64,000 nucleotides of DNA, taken from the NCBI GenBank assembly GCA_015039365.1, contig WION01000161.1, forward strand, positions 53,481 through 117,480, written 5' to 3'. Positions 12,198 through 24,235 of this stretch are shown here, one piece after another. Under the pieces are notes generated by a model. The model ran no database searches and was not told the DNA's origin. It saw only the letters and a program-made list of their open reading frames with translations. The stretch comes from Amanita rubescens (Eukaryota; Basidiomycota; Agaricomycetes; Agaricales; Amanitaceae). A program made the position numbers and the translations under genes. Within the stretch, counting starts at the first letter, position 1. The number at the start of each line of letters is the position of its first letter.

Positions 12198-13544
12198 TCA
12201 TGCCATCAGAGTTTCCGTGACATCTTTCATTCTTGGCCGTTTCGACGGTTGCTGCTCCCAGCAACGCTGAATCAGGTCCCACATCCCATCACTTATAGGT
12301 GGCTCGTCTAGTCGAGGCGGACGTTCACCTTGAATAACGAGACTCAAGATCTGTACCGTCGGTATACGAAAAAAGGGCCTTTTGTTATAATGGATCTATG
12401 AAGTTCAGCAAGAGTATGACGCGGCATGTTTACTATAACTCACTTCATAACAAAGACATCCGAAAGCATAGACGTCAGACATTTGCGTTCTGGTCGGAGG
12501 AGGGCCTTCATCGTGCTTGGAGGTTTCGAATAATTCTGGCGCGGTAAACCTGAGATGTGACACTCCTGATCCGATAACCGTAGCTCCAGCAGGTCGGATT
12601 GATGCAAAACTGGCGATTTGAACATGAAAGTTGGCGTCCAGGAAGACATTGACCTGGACAAATTGTCAGAACTCCTAAAAGCCGGTGTTTAGGTGATATA
12701 TACCCCAGAGATATCGCCATGAACGATGCCTTCCGAATGGATGTATTCAAGACCTTGAGCGACTTCCAGTATCTTGCGTGGAATGAGCGCACATAATCAA
12801 CTGAAGGAGAAGAAACCATACACGCTCTTGTATCTCAGCCATTGGTGGATTTGCCTTCTCGCGCCATTGCCATAGATTATCGTTCTGTATATACGGCGAA
12901 ACAAGGAACGCTTGGGATGTTAACTCGTCCACATAGATTCCTAAAAATGGGAGCACAAATTCGTGCTTCAGAAAGTGCCATATCAATGCCTGTTGACAAA
13001 GGGCCTGCAGGAAATGAGATAGTTGAGGCATGGGGCCATGACAGCATGTTAGTAATAAAGGAACTCACAGCATCTGAGTTTCCAGACCTGTACGGTACTT
13101 TCAGTGCGACGGCTGAACCTTGGAGTTCACCCTTGAAAACGAGCCCAAAGCCACCGGCGCCGATGTATTCGCGCACTGCCGGAATGCTGACTCCGGTCAC
13201 TATCAGAGACGGTGGTATGACAGGTATCCTCGAGGTAACTTTAAACATAAATTGCCTTGCTCGTTGTTCTAGATTCACGTTCACATCTTGATTTTGTAAG
13301 CGACATTCACGAAGCAAATGAAGCATGAAGTCAATCAAATTCCTGGCGTCCGAGGCCTGAGTTAAATGCCCTGCAAAGGTAGCATAGTCTTCCCTCGACA
13401 ATAGCTTGAACATAAGATCGACAGTTGGCGCGTTTACGATAGACGCGATGGAAGATTCGGGCTACATGCTCTTGAGAACAGTAGGCGCAGTGAAATGTTT
13501 CGCACCTGCGTGTTATTGAGTAAAGAAAGTAGGGATGGGAGCAT
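12198..13544 (-). CDS. TKL-type protein kinase homologue, probable pseudokinase (kinase A)
   Basis: First of three tandem paralogues of the agaric tyrosine-kinase-like family. The first exon is 13544-13506 (MLPSLLSLLNNTQ); exon 2 opens with PESSIASIVNAP. A helical N-terminal region (about residues 15-90, LLSREDYATFAGHL, RARQFMFKV) precedes the kinase domain, with glycine loop IGAGGFGLVFKGEL and VAIK-type lysine in VALKVPY. The catalytic loop reads IVHGDISG, and the DFG position is changed to SFA (VQIASFASIR), which removes the magnesium-binding Asp. APE is kept as TAPELF, and the C-lobe ends with RCWEQQPSKRPRMKDV. Loss of the DFG Asp while the frame stays open suggests a pseudokinase, not simple decay. 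Its start lies only 21 bp beyond the stop of kinase B. Substrates are unknown. Confidence 0.75.
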
Positions 13545-13565
13545 ATCGTCGTCCCTTCGAGGAAC

Positions 13566-15078
13566 CTAACCTGGATCAGTATGGAACTGCCCATGGAAGA
13601 ATATTTGCATACGCACTGTGATAATGGATATAAGCGGCGGCGATGGCACCTTTTCCGGCATTTCGTGATCTCGAACATTGGTTGGGACAGACGCAAGTCT
13701 GGATATGTTTTCCACGACATCTTCCATGCTTGGTCTCTCAGACGGTTCCCTCACCCAACACCGTTGAATTATCCGCCATGCCTGGTCACTGAAGGGCGGC
13801 TCAGCTAATCGAGGTGGACGTTTATCCCGAAAGACGAATGTCATGATCTGTATTTCCTGTTTACCGGCAAAAGGTATACTGTCGTAATGAATCTAGAAAA
13901 GTCAGAAAGAAGCATCAGAATAATTGTTATGACGTACTTCATAATAAAGACATCCAAATGCGTAGACGTCTGACCTTTGTGTTCTGGGAGGAACATCATC
14001 AGACTCATCATTGTCCGCTTCTAAGATTCCGAATAATTCCGGGGCTGCAAAGTTTAGATGCCTGGCGCCGGACCGGGTATTCGTAGCATCTGAGAGTCGG
14101 GTTAATCCGAAGTCAGCGATTTGAACGTGAAGATTAGAATCTAAGAGAACATTCTCCTGGAGGGAATGGTCAGTATTCTGAGATAGGACATTTCCAGTAA
14201 GATACCCCGCGTAGGTCCCCGTGGACTATGCCTTCCGAATGAATGTATTCGATTCCCTGGGCAACTTCCAATACCTTCAGAAAGGGGAGTGAGCGTCGAT
14301 GGAGAGCTAAGGATAGATAGAAAAGCCGTACACGATGTTCTATCTCGGATATTGATGGATTTGCTTTGTTTCTCCATTGTGCTAGAGTGCCGTTTGACAT
14401 GTAAGGAGAGACGAGACAGAGTTGGGATTCCTTTCCATCTTCGAATTCGTAGATTCCTAAGAATGGCAGAACGAACTTGTGCTTCAGGGAACCCCACATC
14501 AGCGCCTCTCCACAGAAGGCCTGCCGAAACAGAAGTTACTACTGATGTTATAAGAAAGACATGGAAGACATACCGTGTTGTTATCAGACTTGTACAATAC
14601 TTTCAGTGCAACGACTGCCCCGTGTAGATCACCCTTGTAAACGCGCCCATAACCACCACTACCAATGTAATCCCGCTCAGCAGGCATGCTAACTCCGGTA
14701 ACGATTAAGGAGTATGGCATGATCGGTGTTTCCGACATGATTTTGAACATGAACCGCCTGGCTCGTCTGTTCAAGTCCACTGAGTCATCCCGATTCGGTA
14801 AAAGACGGTTACGAAGCAAGTAAAGCAAGAAATCGAGTATGTTTCTGGTGTCAGAGGCATGATTCAGTCGTGTCGCAAGGTTGACATGGTCTTCTCTGGA
14901 CAGAATCTCCCGTATAAGGCCGATCATCATTGCGTTTACAACAGATGTGATAGGGGATTCGGGCTATGGGCCATTAAGTAAGCAGGTGTATTCCTTGGTT
15001 TTCAAGGTTACGAACCTTCTTATCGTTGATTATAAATAGCAGCGATGAGAGGGCATCGCTGTCGGGAGCATGCTGCAT
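13566..15078 (-). CDS. TKL-type protein kinase (kinase B)
   Basis: Second tandem paralogue. Exon 1 is 15078-15016 (MQHAPDSDALSSLL...), spliced in phase 0 to PESPITSVVNA. The N-terminal helical region contains LSREDHVNLATRLNHASD and RARRFMFKIMSETP. The kinase domain keeps all expected motifs: IGSGGYGRVYKGDL, VALKVLYKSD, VLPFLGIY, GIVHGDLRG (HGD in place of HRD, usual in this family), VQIADFGLTRL (DFG), NFAAPELF (APE), SDVYAFGCLYYE and RCWVREPSERPSMEDV. A 40-residue tail follows. Probably an active Ser/Thr or dual-specificity kinase; such kinases are expanded in agarics and their targets are mostly unknown. Confidence 0.8.
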
Positions 15079-15879
15079 GTTATACTATGGCTTCCGTTTG
15101 GTGGTAGCTACCGTTTCAATTCGGCTTGACGGAGTCGCACTGCGCGGTGGGCCTCAAAGACTGCAGCGCTTAACCGTGTGGATGACAGTCCAACTGAAGC
15201 TGTTAGAGTTGCCATATGGTCTGAACCAGTGAACGTAAGCGGGCGGTGAGTAGTGACGTGCTTAGTAATAGTATTAGTAATACGACGTCACATTCCGGCC
15301 CGACTTGCTGTCTTCCACTCCCATACACCAGCGTTCAACGTTCAGCGCTTCAGCGCTCAGCCCCGCACACTCTCTTTCAATAAATCACCGTGCAAGCAAC
15401 AAGAGCGCTCTACTTAGGCTGCACAAATTCTCCTCCGCGACTCATTTATCCCGCCCAGAGCCTCCTTCAAGTCAAATCCAACATATCCACCTACCATCTT
15501 CCAATGTTCCCCTTAGGGATTTCAACTACGATATCACCCTTCAAGGGATTACTTTAATTTTTTTGAGCAACAGGGAAATCCTGTCCAATTGGCGAAGGTC
15601 TCGTGGAACCGTACGGGACTCAGGCCGGGCTATGTTGATTCTATTAAATCTCGGAATCTTTTACGTGTCCAACTTTCATCCTCATCTCTATCTCATTTAC
15701 GTCTCCCCTGCAGCCCAGCTGGCGATCCATCGATTTAATGCCGGCGCGAACAGACAACTGGATACAGTTATCATAAACTCCAACTATAACATACAATGTA
15801 CAAATGTGCAGTTGATAGGCTCGTTCTTAATTGCATACTTTTTCTACTGTTTACCCCTACACTGTTCAGTCTCGATACG

Positions 15880-17218
15880 CCTCGTAGTTTGTCTGGAGCG
15901 TCCTGAAATAGACGCTTCGTCCAAGTTCCAAACGTTCAAGAACTCCCTGACACCTTTGATCCCGGCGTCAGCTACTTCTTCATTTATCTCATTGAACGTG
16001 GTCCCCTCTTCTTCTGAGGCTGTGTCACCCTGCGTTGGCTATTAATTCGGCCATTAGCGACTCGGCTTGGACCAAACTCCCCAATTTTAGCGTGCTTATT
16101 GTCCTGAAAGGAAGGATTAGCACTTCAATGTCTATTTGAAGCGTGCTGAAATAGACCTCGGATTCGTCCAGGTTCAAACCGTCGAAGAACTTGACATCTT
16201 CGGCGTCAGCCGCTTCCTCCTTAATCTCATTCAATGCGGGCGCCTCTTCTTCTAAAGTCGATTCTGTAAGCCTCTGAGGACGAAAAGCTACACTCACCAT
16301 ACCGCATATGCATGTCCGTCCACGCCGAACCTGCTACATGCCGGTAGCCATGCACCGGATTGTGGTTCAGTTCCGTGTAATCGCCAGTGTGTTCTATGTC
16401 TTCGTCAGGATCGGTTGGCTCGTTTATCTCATTCAATGCGGGCGCTTCTTCTTCTACGTCCATCCTGTAAGCCTCTGAGGACGAAAAGCTACACTCACCA
16501 TACCGCATATGCATGTCTGTCCACGCCGAACCCTGCTACATGCAGGTAGTCATGCACCGGATTGTGGTTCAGTTCCGTGTAATCGCCAGTGTGTTCTATG
16601 TCTTCGTCAGGATCGGTTGGCTCGTTTACCTCATTCAATGCGGGCGCTTCTTCTTCTAAAGTCGATTCTGTAAGCCCCTGAGGACGAAAAGTTGCACCTA
16701 CCATCCTGCGTAGTGTACATCCACGCCGAAGGTGCTACATACTGGTAGCCATGCACCGGATTGTGGTTCAGTTCCGTGTAATCGCCAGTGTATTCTATGT
16801 CTTCGTCAGGATCTGTTGGCTCGTTTATCTCATTCAATGCGGGCGCTTCTTCTTCTAAGTCCATCCTGTAAGCCTCTGAGGACGAAAAGCTACACTCACC
16901 ATACCGCATATGCATGTCCGTCCACACCGAAGGTGCCATATACCGATAACCAGGCAACGGATTGTGGCTCAGTTCCACGTAATCGTTAATGGCTGGCTCA
17001 TTCAATGTGGGCACTTCTTCTAAGTCGATTCTGTAAGGCTCTGAGGACGAAAGGCTACACTTACCATCCCGTAAGTCTGTCCACCCCAAAGGTGATACAT
17101 ACCGATAGCCATGCAGCGGATTGCCGCTCGGTTTCATGTAATCGCTAGGGTGTTCTATGTCTTCGTCAAAATCGGTTTGCCCTGCCGACGGCCGAAGAGT
17201 GGGTTCGTTTCTTTGAGG
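15880..17218 (-). repeat. Tandem array of 200-bp exon-intron cassettes downstream of kinase C
   Basis: About five units of 161-204 bp run on the minus strand, with matching points at about 17075, 16914, 16716, 16512 and 16309; a different, diverged pair of copies ends the array at about 15880-16250. Each full unit is a 156-nt block coding for EEEAPALNEINEPTDPDED, then IEHTGDYTELNHNPVHGY and WTDMHMRY, followed by a 45-46 nt segment that starts GTGAGT or GTAAGT and ends TAG. If that segment is an intron, the 156-nt exons join in the same phase (after TAT-G). Where it is 45 nt, retention adds 15 residues in frame; where it is 46 nt (ending TTTAG), retention shifts the frame. One unit (near 16535) also has an extra G. 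The acidic, Pro/Asn-rich peptide resembles no domain I know. Confidence 0.75.
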
Positions 17219-17238
17219 CTGATATGAATTGTAAAATA

Positions 17239-18772
17239 TCAGTAGAGAACCGTCGAAGGAACAGTCTTGCGCACCATAGTACTGGACGTTGATGGGGACA
17301 AAGATGCATCTTGCAACATCCCATCATTTTGAGTACTTTTTTTTCTTCTTTTCTTTTTCCTTTTCTTCCCCTCGCTTAGGAATTGAGAAATAGCCGTCAT
17401 CTGTTCTGCGACACCTTTCATCCTTGGTCGCCTCGGTGGTTCTTTCACCCAACATTGCTGGATCAACTCCCATGCCTCATCACTCAAAGGTGGCTCATTT
17501 TGTCGAGGTGGACGACCACCTCGAGTAACAAGGGCCATGATTTGTATATCCTGTCTACCGGCGAATGGTATACTATCATAATGGATCTAGGCAATTTAGC
17601 AAGGGCATCGACATGTTTTTGCGACGCACTTCATAATAGATACATCCGAATGCGTAAACGTCTGACATTTGCGTTCTTGTTGGATCGTCGGCGAAGGGGT
17701 CATCAGCGTCCTCCAAGCATCCAAATAACTCTGGGGCCGCGAAGTTGAGGTGCTTCGCACCCAAACGGGTATTCGTAGCATCCAGAAGACGAGTTAATCC
17801 AAAATCTGCAATTTGAATGTGAAAGTTATCGTCCAAGAGGACATTATCCTGAAAAGAAAGGTTAGCATTGGAATGACTGTGTTTAGGCAGCGTACCCCAC
17901 GTATATCACCATGAACCACACCTTCCGAATGGATGTACTCCATGCCTTGGGCCACTTCTAGGATCTTTCTCGAGAGTGAGTATCAATGAAGAGCGAACGG
18001 GGGAAAACCATACGCGTTCAGTTATTTGGGCTATGGATGGGTTTATGTTCTTCCGCCATTGAGCTAAAGTCCCATTCTTCATATATGGCGACACGAGGAA
18101 GGCCGTTCCATCTTTCTCTTTATGGATTCCAATGAATGGTAGCACGAGGTTGTGCCTAAGGGAACACCACATCAATGCTTCTCGACAAAATGGCTATTGA
18201 AAAGAGAATAAACGACGCCTCAAGAACAGGCAATGGAAACTTACAAGGTTGTTAGCGTCATTTTTGTAAAGTACTTTTAGTGCAACGACCGCGCCCCGAA
18301 AATCGCCCTTGAAAACATTGCCGTAACCACCGCGACCTATGTAGTCGCGCTTGTCCGACATGCTGACTCCAGTTACGGTAAGGGACCGTGGCACGATGGG
18401 CCTCTTCGATATAATTTTAAACATAAGACGTCTTGCTCGCTGACTGATGTTTACGGTTGCATCAGAACTCGATAGGTAACGATTACGAAGCACATGTAGC
18501 ATGAATTCCAAGAGATTCATTATATGCGAGGCCTGTGTTAGCTTTTCCGCAGCGCTAATGTAGTCATCCCTGGATAACAGTTTGCTCAGAAGATTGAGAG
18601 AAGTTGCTCCGGTCGTGACGGGCGTGGAGGAGGATCCGGGCTGCTGGAGCTGCTGGAACCTAAGCAGAGCTCATATACTACGCTTGGCAACGTCGCATAC
18701 CTTCTTGTTGTCGCGAAGAATAGACAGCATCAGGTGCAATAAGAGAATCTGGCCGCCCGAATCAAGTGACAT
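17239..18772 (-). CDS. TKL-type protein kinase with Lys-rich tail (kinase C)
   Basis: Third tandem paralogue. Exon 1 is 18772-18701 (MSLDSGGQILLLHLMLSIL...), and exon 2 starts near 18642 (PGSSSTPVTTG). Domain order matches kinase B: helical region LLSRDDYISAAEKLTQ, then IGRGGYGNVFKGDF, VALKVLYKND, LPFIGIHKEKDG, GVVHGDIRG, IQIADFGLTRL, NFAAPELF, SDVYAFGCIYYE, RRPRMKGV. All catalytic residues are present. A basic stretch GKKRKKKRRKKS follows the domain and could be a nuclear signal. Read straight, the protein stops at 17239. A 56-bp intron (17219-17274, GTGCGC to TATCAG) is also possible and would join STM to PQRNEPTLRP in phase 0, continuing into the repeat array. Which form is made cannot be told from sequence. 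Confidence 0.8.
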
Positions 18773-21700
18773 GTTGTTTGGATACGCCAAGATGCCTCTC
18801 GGGATCACCGAGCCGCTCTAATTTGGCCCGACGAAGGGGGATTCTAAGACTGCTCCCGGGGCTAGGGTACCAGCTTCAGCGGCTAATCGTGTCAAGGAAA
18901 GGCAGTGACCTCGAGGCTGTGTTAGAGTCACGGTTGCCATACTGGTACAATTCGTCCCATGGCTTTCTGGCTCTCTGCTAATGTGGTAGACCAGTGAATT
19001 ACATTTTGGCGGACGAGACGGAGCGTAAGTTGTTGACACCGCGGGGTAACGTCAAGGCTGGCACTTGCCACGAACCACGTCTCGCATTCTGCGCCCAAGG
19101 TGCTCCTCGGCCCGTCTCCGTCTAGCAAACTGAAATTTTCGGAATCAAAAAGGAAAAAGCGAACGTGAATGGTCCGAGAGAAGCTTACGCTGTTCAGTTT
19201 TAGTCGGGGGCGACACGTTGGTTCTCGGACGGGCTTGTGATTCATGATCCGAAACGAAGAGCCGTGTTTTAGGTGAGGACCCTTTGCCTTCGTTGGGGAT
19301 ACTCTGTAACTAACGATTGGCATGCAAGCTTGGGTGCTCGCCTCCAAACAAGACTCAAAGAGACCCAAAGCATGCTCATTCCCCACCTTCAACTACTTCC
19401 CCTCACGGATTGTGCCATGAGTTTACGACCCATCCTCGACTGGCTGGAACGACGTAATTCAACGGACGAGGCCCTGCACGGTCCATACTTGATGGTTATC
19501 TTATGTAAAATAGGACAGAAGTTGATAACTTCCACATCAATGGAACGAGCACATTCCCCTCTCCGCTCCCACTCCTTCCTCGCCCTGTTACAGTGCAATA
19601 CTGCTAGTACGAAATCTCAGAACGAATTGACGACTGAAGCGCGTAAATCATGCAAAGAAGCCGGACATCTTTGTGAAATAGTCATCTTAATCCCAAAAAG
19701 CACACCCCCCACATCTGAATCCTTAACTTTGCACTCTGTCAAAGTTATTGAACAGTCAACATGAAGACTGGCAGCACATATGTATTGCGTGTGATACATT
19801 ATTCATCGCAGCCGTATACATGCCAGCTGATGTAGGCAATTCGGCGGCTCGGTACATGATAGACTGATAGTTATCTTGTCAACATCTTGGTATGAAAAGC
19901 GAATCCGAGTTATTTGGACCAGACTCGTCGGAAACATCCATTTCAAGAGAATTAGATCAGAAAGCTGTCAAACGGAGAGTGACCGCGGACTCCCGCTCGG
20001 CGAAGAATTCCCAAACGTTTTCTCACCAGAGTTAATGAAAGGGCTGCGGGCCGGTTACTAATACTCATGAGATATCTATCTGACCATCGTCATGGTGGTC
20101 TCGTGCCATCTTCTCGAACGGTGTGGCGCGTGGTTCCCAATGGGTCACCAATTTTGGTCGTGGCCAACGTTGCGATTTGCTGAACGCTCCAAAGGCCATC
20201 ATTGAGACTCGGGAAAGACTCTTCATCGACATTAGCTATACAGACGGAAATGGTGCGCCGGTAACATAACTTGTACGTGTCCTATCGTCTACTGGCAGGT
20301 CTTGAGTCGTAGTCAGCAGCGAGATCATCGTTGACAGCATGAGAACTCGGAAATGTATTGGTTCCAAAAAAGGCAACCAATAGATAATTACTAGTAATTA
20401 CGTAACATCTTGTCACTTGAACGTTTGAACTGCGAGGCTCGAGCGTCTAGAGCACTTCAACCGTTTCAGAAAAATATTCGGCACCGCTTTGAAAATTTCA
20501 AATTACATCCTGCACTAGTTGACGTCTTGGAATTGGCAAAGGGATGAAACGTATGATCTTCATGGTAAGCCCCATGGTACTCGCAAGGGCATCGGTTGAA
20601 TATTGGGCCTATGTTTCCAAAATCCTCCGAGTTTATCACGAGGCGAGAGAGTCGGGACCGGCACTGCTAATCCACAACCGGTAAACTTACACTTTACCGC
20701 TTTGAATAATGAATAACTGTCAAAACTGTCTCCATTTTTCAGGGTTCCTGAGCACGTTCTTCACTAGCGCACTGGAACATTGTTGCTCCTTTGGACCTTC
20801 TCTCTACCAAAAAAAATAATGAAAAACCGACGTCGAAGAGAAGTAGTATCGAAACCTAAACCCGACCGCAGATCGCGGATTTTGCGGATTTGACCAACTT
20901 CCAACTCGACGCGAGCGCGTGCATTCCCGTAGTCAAAGCGCTACTAGTACAAGGCAATTTGAAAACCTCGGGACTTGTACTGGTCATCAACAAGGGTCGC
21001 ACAGCTTTTCTTTTGATTCGCCAAGACGTTAGACTGATCCTTCGTGCTTTGGCAGATGAACACATGTGTACTTCGTACCATGGCCCTGCGCGCGCCATGG
21101 CGTCGTCAACCCGAGCCCGCGCGGGAGCGGCCGCCGATGTGGACAGCCCCTGGGCCAAGATCGACAAATTAAAGGAATAAGCCATCGCCCGTTTTCGGAA
21201 AGAAAGAAAAGAAGATTGATAAAGTTGGAACACCGAATTCTGTTTTTGTATTAGCGCCAGTACTAAACCGTACATATGCAGACAAGGACGGAGCAACCCT
21301 GAAGAAAGTACCTTTTGTGGTCCCTGGTGGTACCCTGTTGACGTTGTTGATCATTGATCACTCAGTACTGATCACGCCGACACTCGGCACGTCGTGTGGC
21401 GGTAGCACAACTTTCCGTTGATCCTGAATCGTCCGCTCAACCTCCGCACTGGGACCGTAGGGACACACCCTGCACACTGCCCACTCTCTCACACTTGACC
21501 ACGGTAGCAGTACCCCAACTTTTGAACTTCAGGGTCCCGTGGCGCTGAGGTGTACATTCAATAAGCTGCGCTCGAACGTTCGTCCACGGACAGTGTACTT
21601 GTGATAGGGACAACGACAAGTCCTGATTATCAGTGGGGATGGGAGGGGACGATCTCAATTGCTTCTCCTCGTATTCTCGTCTTGGCGCCACGAGGCTAGG

Positions 21701-22672
21701 GATACGCTAACAAGTCAACTAGTCACCTAGCTAGTCTTCTAGTCATACAGAATGACGGACGTCGCAAGCTAAAAGCACGCAACGACGTAACGAACAAAGT
21801 GTAATCTAACCAATTGTGTTTATTAGCATCAGACTACAACACCTAACCTAATGTAAGTAAATGGAGTACGCCAGATAACAGGATACAAAAAAAAACCACT
21901 CCATCACGCGTTTTGGGGTTCACCCTAATACATCATCGTTTTGAATTTTTATGGTTTCGAAAATAAACATACATCGACAGCTAACAACACAGATTATTCA
22001 AAATCTCGTTTTTCACAGATCAGGGGTAGTAGAACGAACGTGCGTGCGTGCGCGCGTGGGGGTGGATAACACATAGTATTATTATGATAGGGACGATTTG
22101 ATGACCAAGGAAACCTAGCTCCTAAGCTTTGATTTGACGACGCAGGTCGTCTACGAAGAGGGACAGAGAATTGTACATCGGACAGTCTAGAGACGCAACG
22201 AAGAGTTGTTGAGAACACGACTGAGATGTTATCAGAATCGATTACAACCCAAAAAAGATGAACCACATACCCAACGGCATTCTTTGAGACGTAGCGTGAC
22301 AACCATTATGCAATGTTCTCGTTAACCCAGCCATCGCGCCCAATTTTCGTGGAGTCGATCATAAATCGGAGGGCGATACTGTAGCCAGGTACGTTCCGCA
22401 CCAGCACGACAATATATAGGGTATATGGGAGAATCCGATGTCGCAATGAGAGTGGAGTAAAAGATGGGGTGGACAGAGAGCCCGAAAGCGCGTGCCATAG
22501 TGGGGGTAATAGATAAAAGCAGTCGAAAGAGAAAAAAGCAACGAGCATACTTGCCGCCGGACGACCCGACGAGCCTGAATCGATTCATACAAGGACAGAC
22601 ACAGAGAGGAAGGAACCGCAAGAGGACGGTACGGTAGAGGAGAGATGGAGAGTCCAAAGCAAAGGGGGCTTT
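18773..22672. other. Long intergenic region without recognised genes
   Basis: Nearly 4 kb. Two frames are open for more than 140 codons on the minus strand (18928-19392 and 20856-21296) but have no recognisable motif, unusual composition and no consistent splice context. A segment at about 19290-19345 resembles 11873-11925. The last 600 bp probably include the 3' untranslated region of the bHLH gene. Nothing else is supported. Confidence 0.3.
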
Positions 22673-24235
22673 CTACATCATCATCGCAAAGCCGGTTCCG
22701 TTACCTCCGCCGACGGCAACGGGGTTCATACCCATATTCATGCTGACGTTCAAAGCGCCCATTCCAATATCATTATCTCGCGCCCATATGCCACTGTGCA
22801 TCGCGCGTCTGGGTATACTGAGAGTGTATTCCCCGGGATTGGTGATATCATATGTAGGAGAACCGCCGGGAGATCCAGTGGTCATGTTGATGTTCAGGCT
22901 TCCGCTGCGGTTGCGAACAGAAGATATGGCAGGAGTGAGGGTCGTCTGCTCGCGCTCGTCGTGAGCGCGGTACAATTCTGCTTCGTTGAACGCAAGACCG
23001 GAATGGCTGGAGACTGGAGACCCGGTCGAGTGCGGAGGGCTAACACTTCCGTGAGGGGAACCGTGGCTGCTGTGACTGGGAGATCCGGCAGAAATGGGAT
23101 GGGAAGCAGGGGGCGTGAACATCGCGCGGGGTTGTTGGGCCATTTGACCACTGTGGAAAATCTGAGCAGCGTTCCACGCTGCAATCTTCTCGGATTCAAG
23201 AGATTGATGGGTATGGGGCGAGTGAGATTGCGCGGGGATAAAAGGCACTCCAGGGTATGCTGGTGAATCAAACATCGAAGGCATAGCCGGGTTGTCGAAC
23301 GAGATAGTGGTAGGGCTGGCGATCATAGGACCACCAGCTTGGGCCGCGGACCGAGGCATTACATGGGCGAGGTGCAAGGCATTGCCGGAACTGTGGTGTG
23401 GATGCTGAGCTGGCATGCCGTGGTGGAAGGAGTTAGATGCCTTGAGCATTGCAACTCGGGGATCCTCCAAATCATCGAGACGGCTGTGGGGCATTGGTGC
23501 ATGAGGCACAGGTCCGTAATCCTCATCGCCATCGTAGCCACCATACATTTCGTCATCTTCTTCCTCACCGGTAACGGTAGCGATAACCTCGAGTTCTCCG
23601 GAGATAACCATAGAGAAAGCTTCGCTGCGGATGGGTTCCTCGATGCGAGGAATGCCGGCGCGGTCGTGCCAATTGTTCAGTTCCCGGCGCAGTTGATCAG
23701 CTTCGTTTTTCAAGGAACGGAGCTCGCGGGAAGCGTGTATACGGTGACGGCGGGAAGCGTTGATGTGGGCAATAGAGGAGTTAACAATGGATGACTTTGA
23801 CGGGCGCCTGATTTGGGAAAGGTTCGGGAGCAATGCGGCGAGATCCTATTTATGCGATAAGGTCAGGAAATACCCTGTGCGGACAAGATTTGTACTTACC
23901 AAAAACCTGCTGTTCAAAGTTTCACGGCGCTGACGTTCTACGGCATTGTGGGTGGCCCTGCGTTCGGCGGTATTGGCACGTCTGCTTGGCTTACGTTTCG
24001 GTTGGGCGTTGGCAGTGCCGGGCGCTGCCGAATTGCTGTTGCTGTTTGATTGCTGTTGTTGTGGCGGCTGTGATGGGGATGGCGATTTGGACAGAGGCTG
24101 TTCAACCGCCTGCTGGGCGCTGTTCTCGAGCTGGGACATAGTCGGCGAGTCGGGTGTATGAGGTAGATTGTACTCTTCAGATGACGGAGAATTGCTCAAC
24201 GAGGGGGTTGATGGGATAGCAATAGGCAGGGTCAT
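22673..24235 (-). CDS. Basic helix-loop-helix (bHLH) transcription factor
   Basis: Two exons: 24235-23900 and 23845-22673, joined over a 54-bp intron (RFL-DLAALL), giving about 502 residues. After a Ser/Pro/Gln-rich N-terminus, a basic region plus helix-loop-helix begins at about residue 90: RRATHNAVERQRRETLNSRF, then DLAALLPNLSQIRRPSKSSI and VNSSIAHINASRRHRI. The His-Glu-Arg pattern of the basic region (H..VERQRR) predicts E-box binding (CANNTG). A leucine-containing coiled coil (LRSLKNEADQLRRELNNW) extends helix 2. An acidic stretch (GEEEDDEMYGGYDGDED) and a long His/Pro/Ser-rich tail follow. The intron splits helix 1 from the loop. I chose ATG 24235; upstream sequence remains open to 24289 but only from a non-ATG codon. 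Target genes are unknown. Confidence 0.85.

Noticed and set aside
15305..16045. 246-codon plus-strand frame
   Set aside because: No family motif; its end is antisense to the repeat array, and its middle has non-coding composition.
16025..17137. CRISPR-like array
   Set aside because: Units are 160-204 bp, nearly identical throughout, with coding and splice features; there are no unique spacers.
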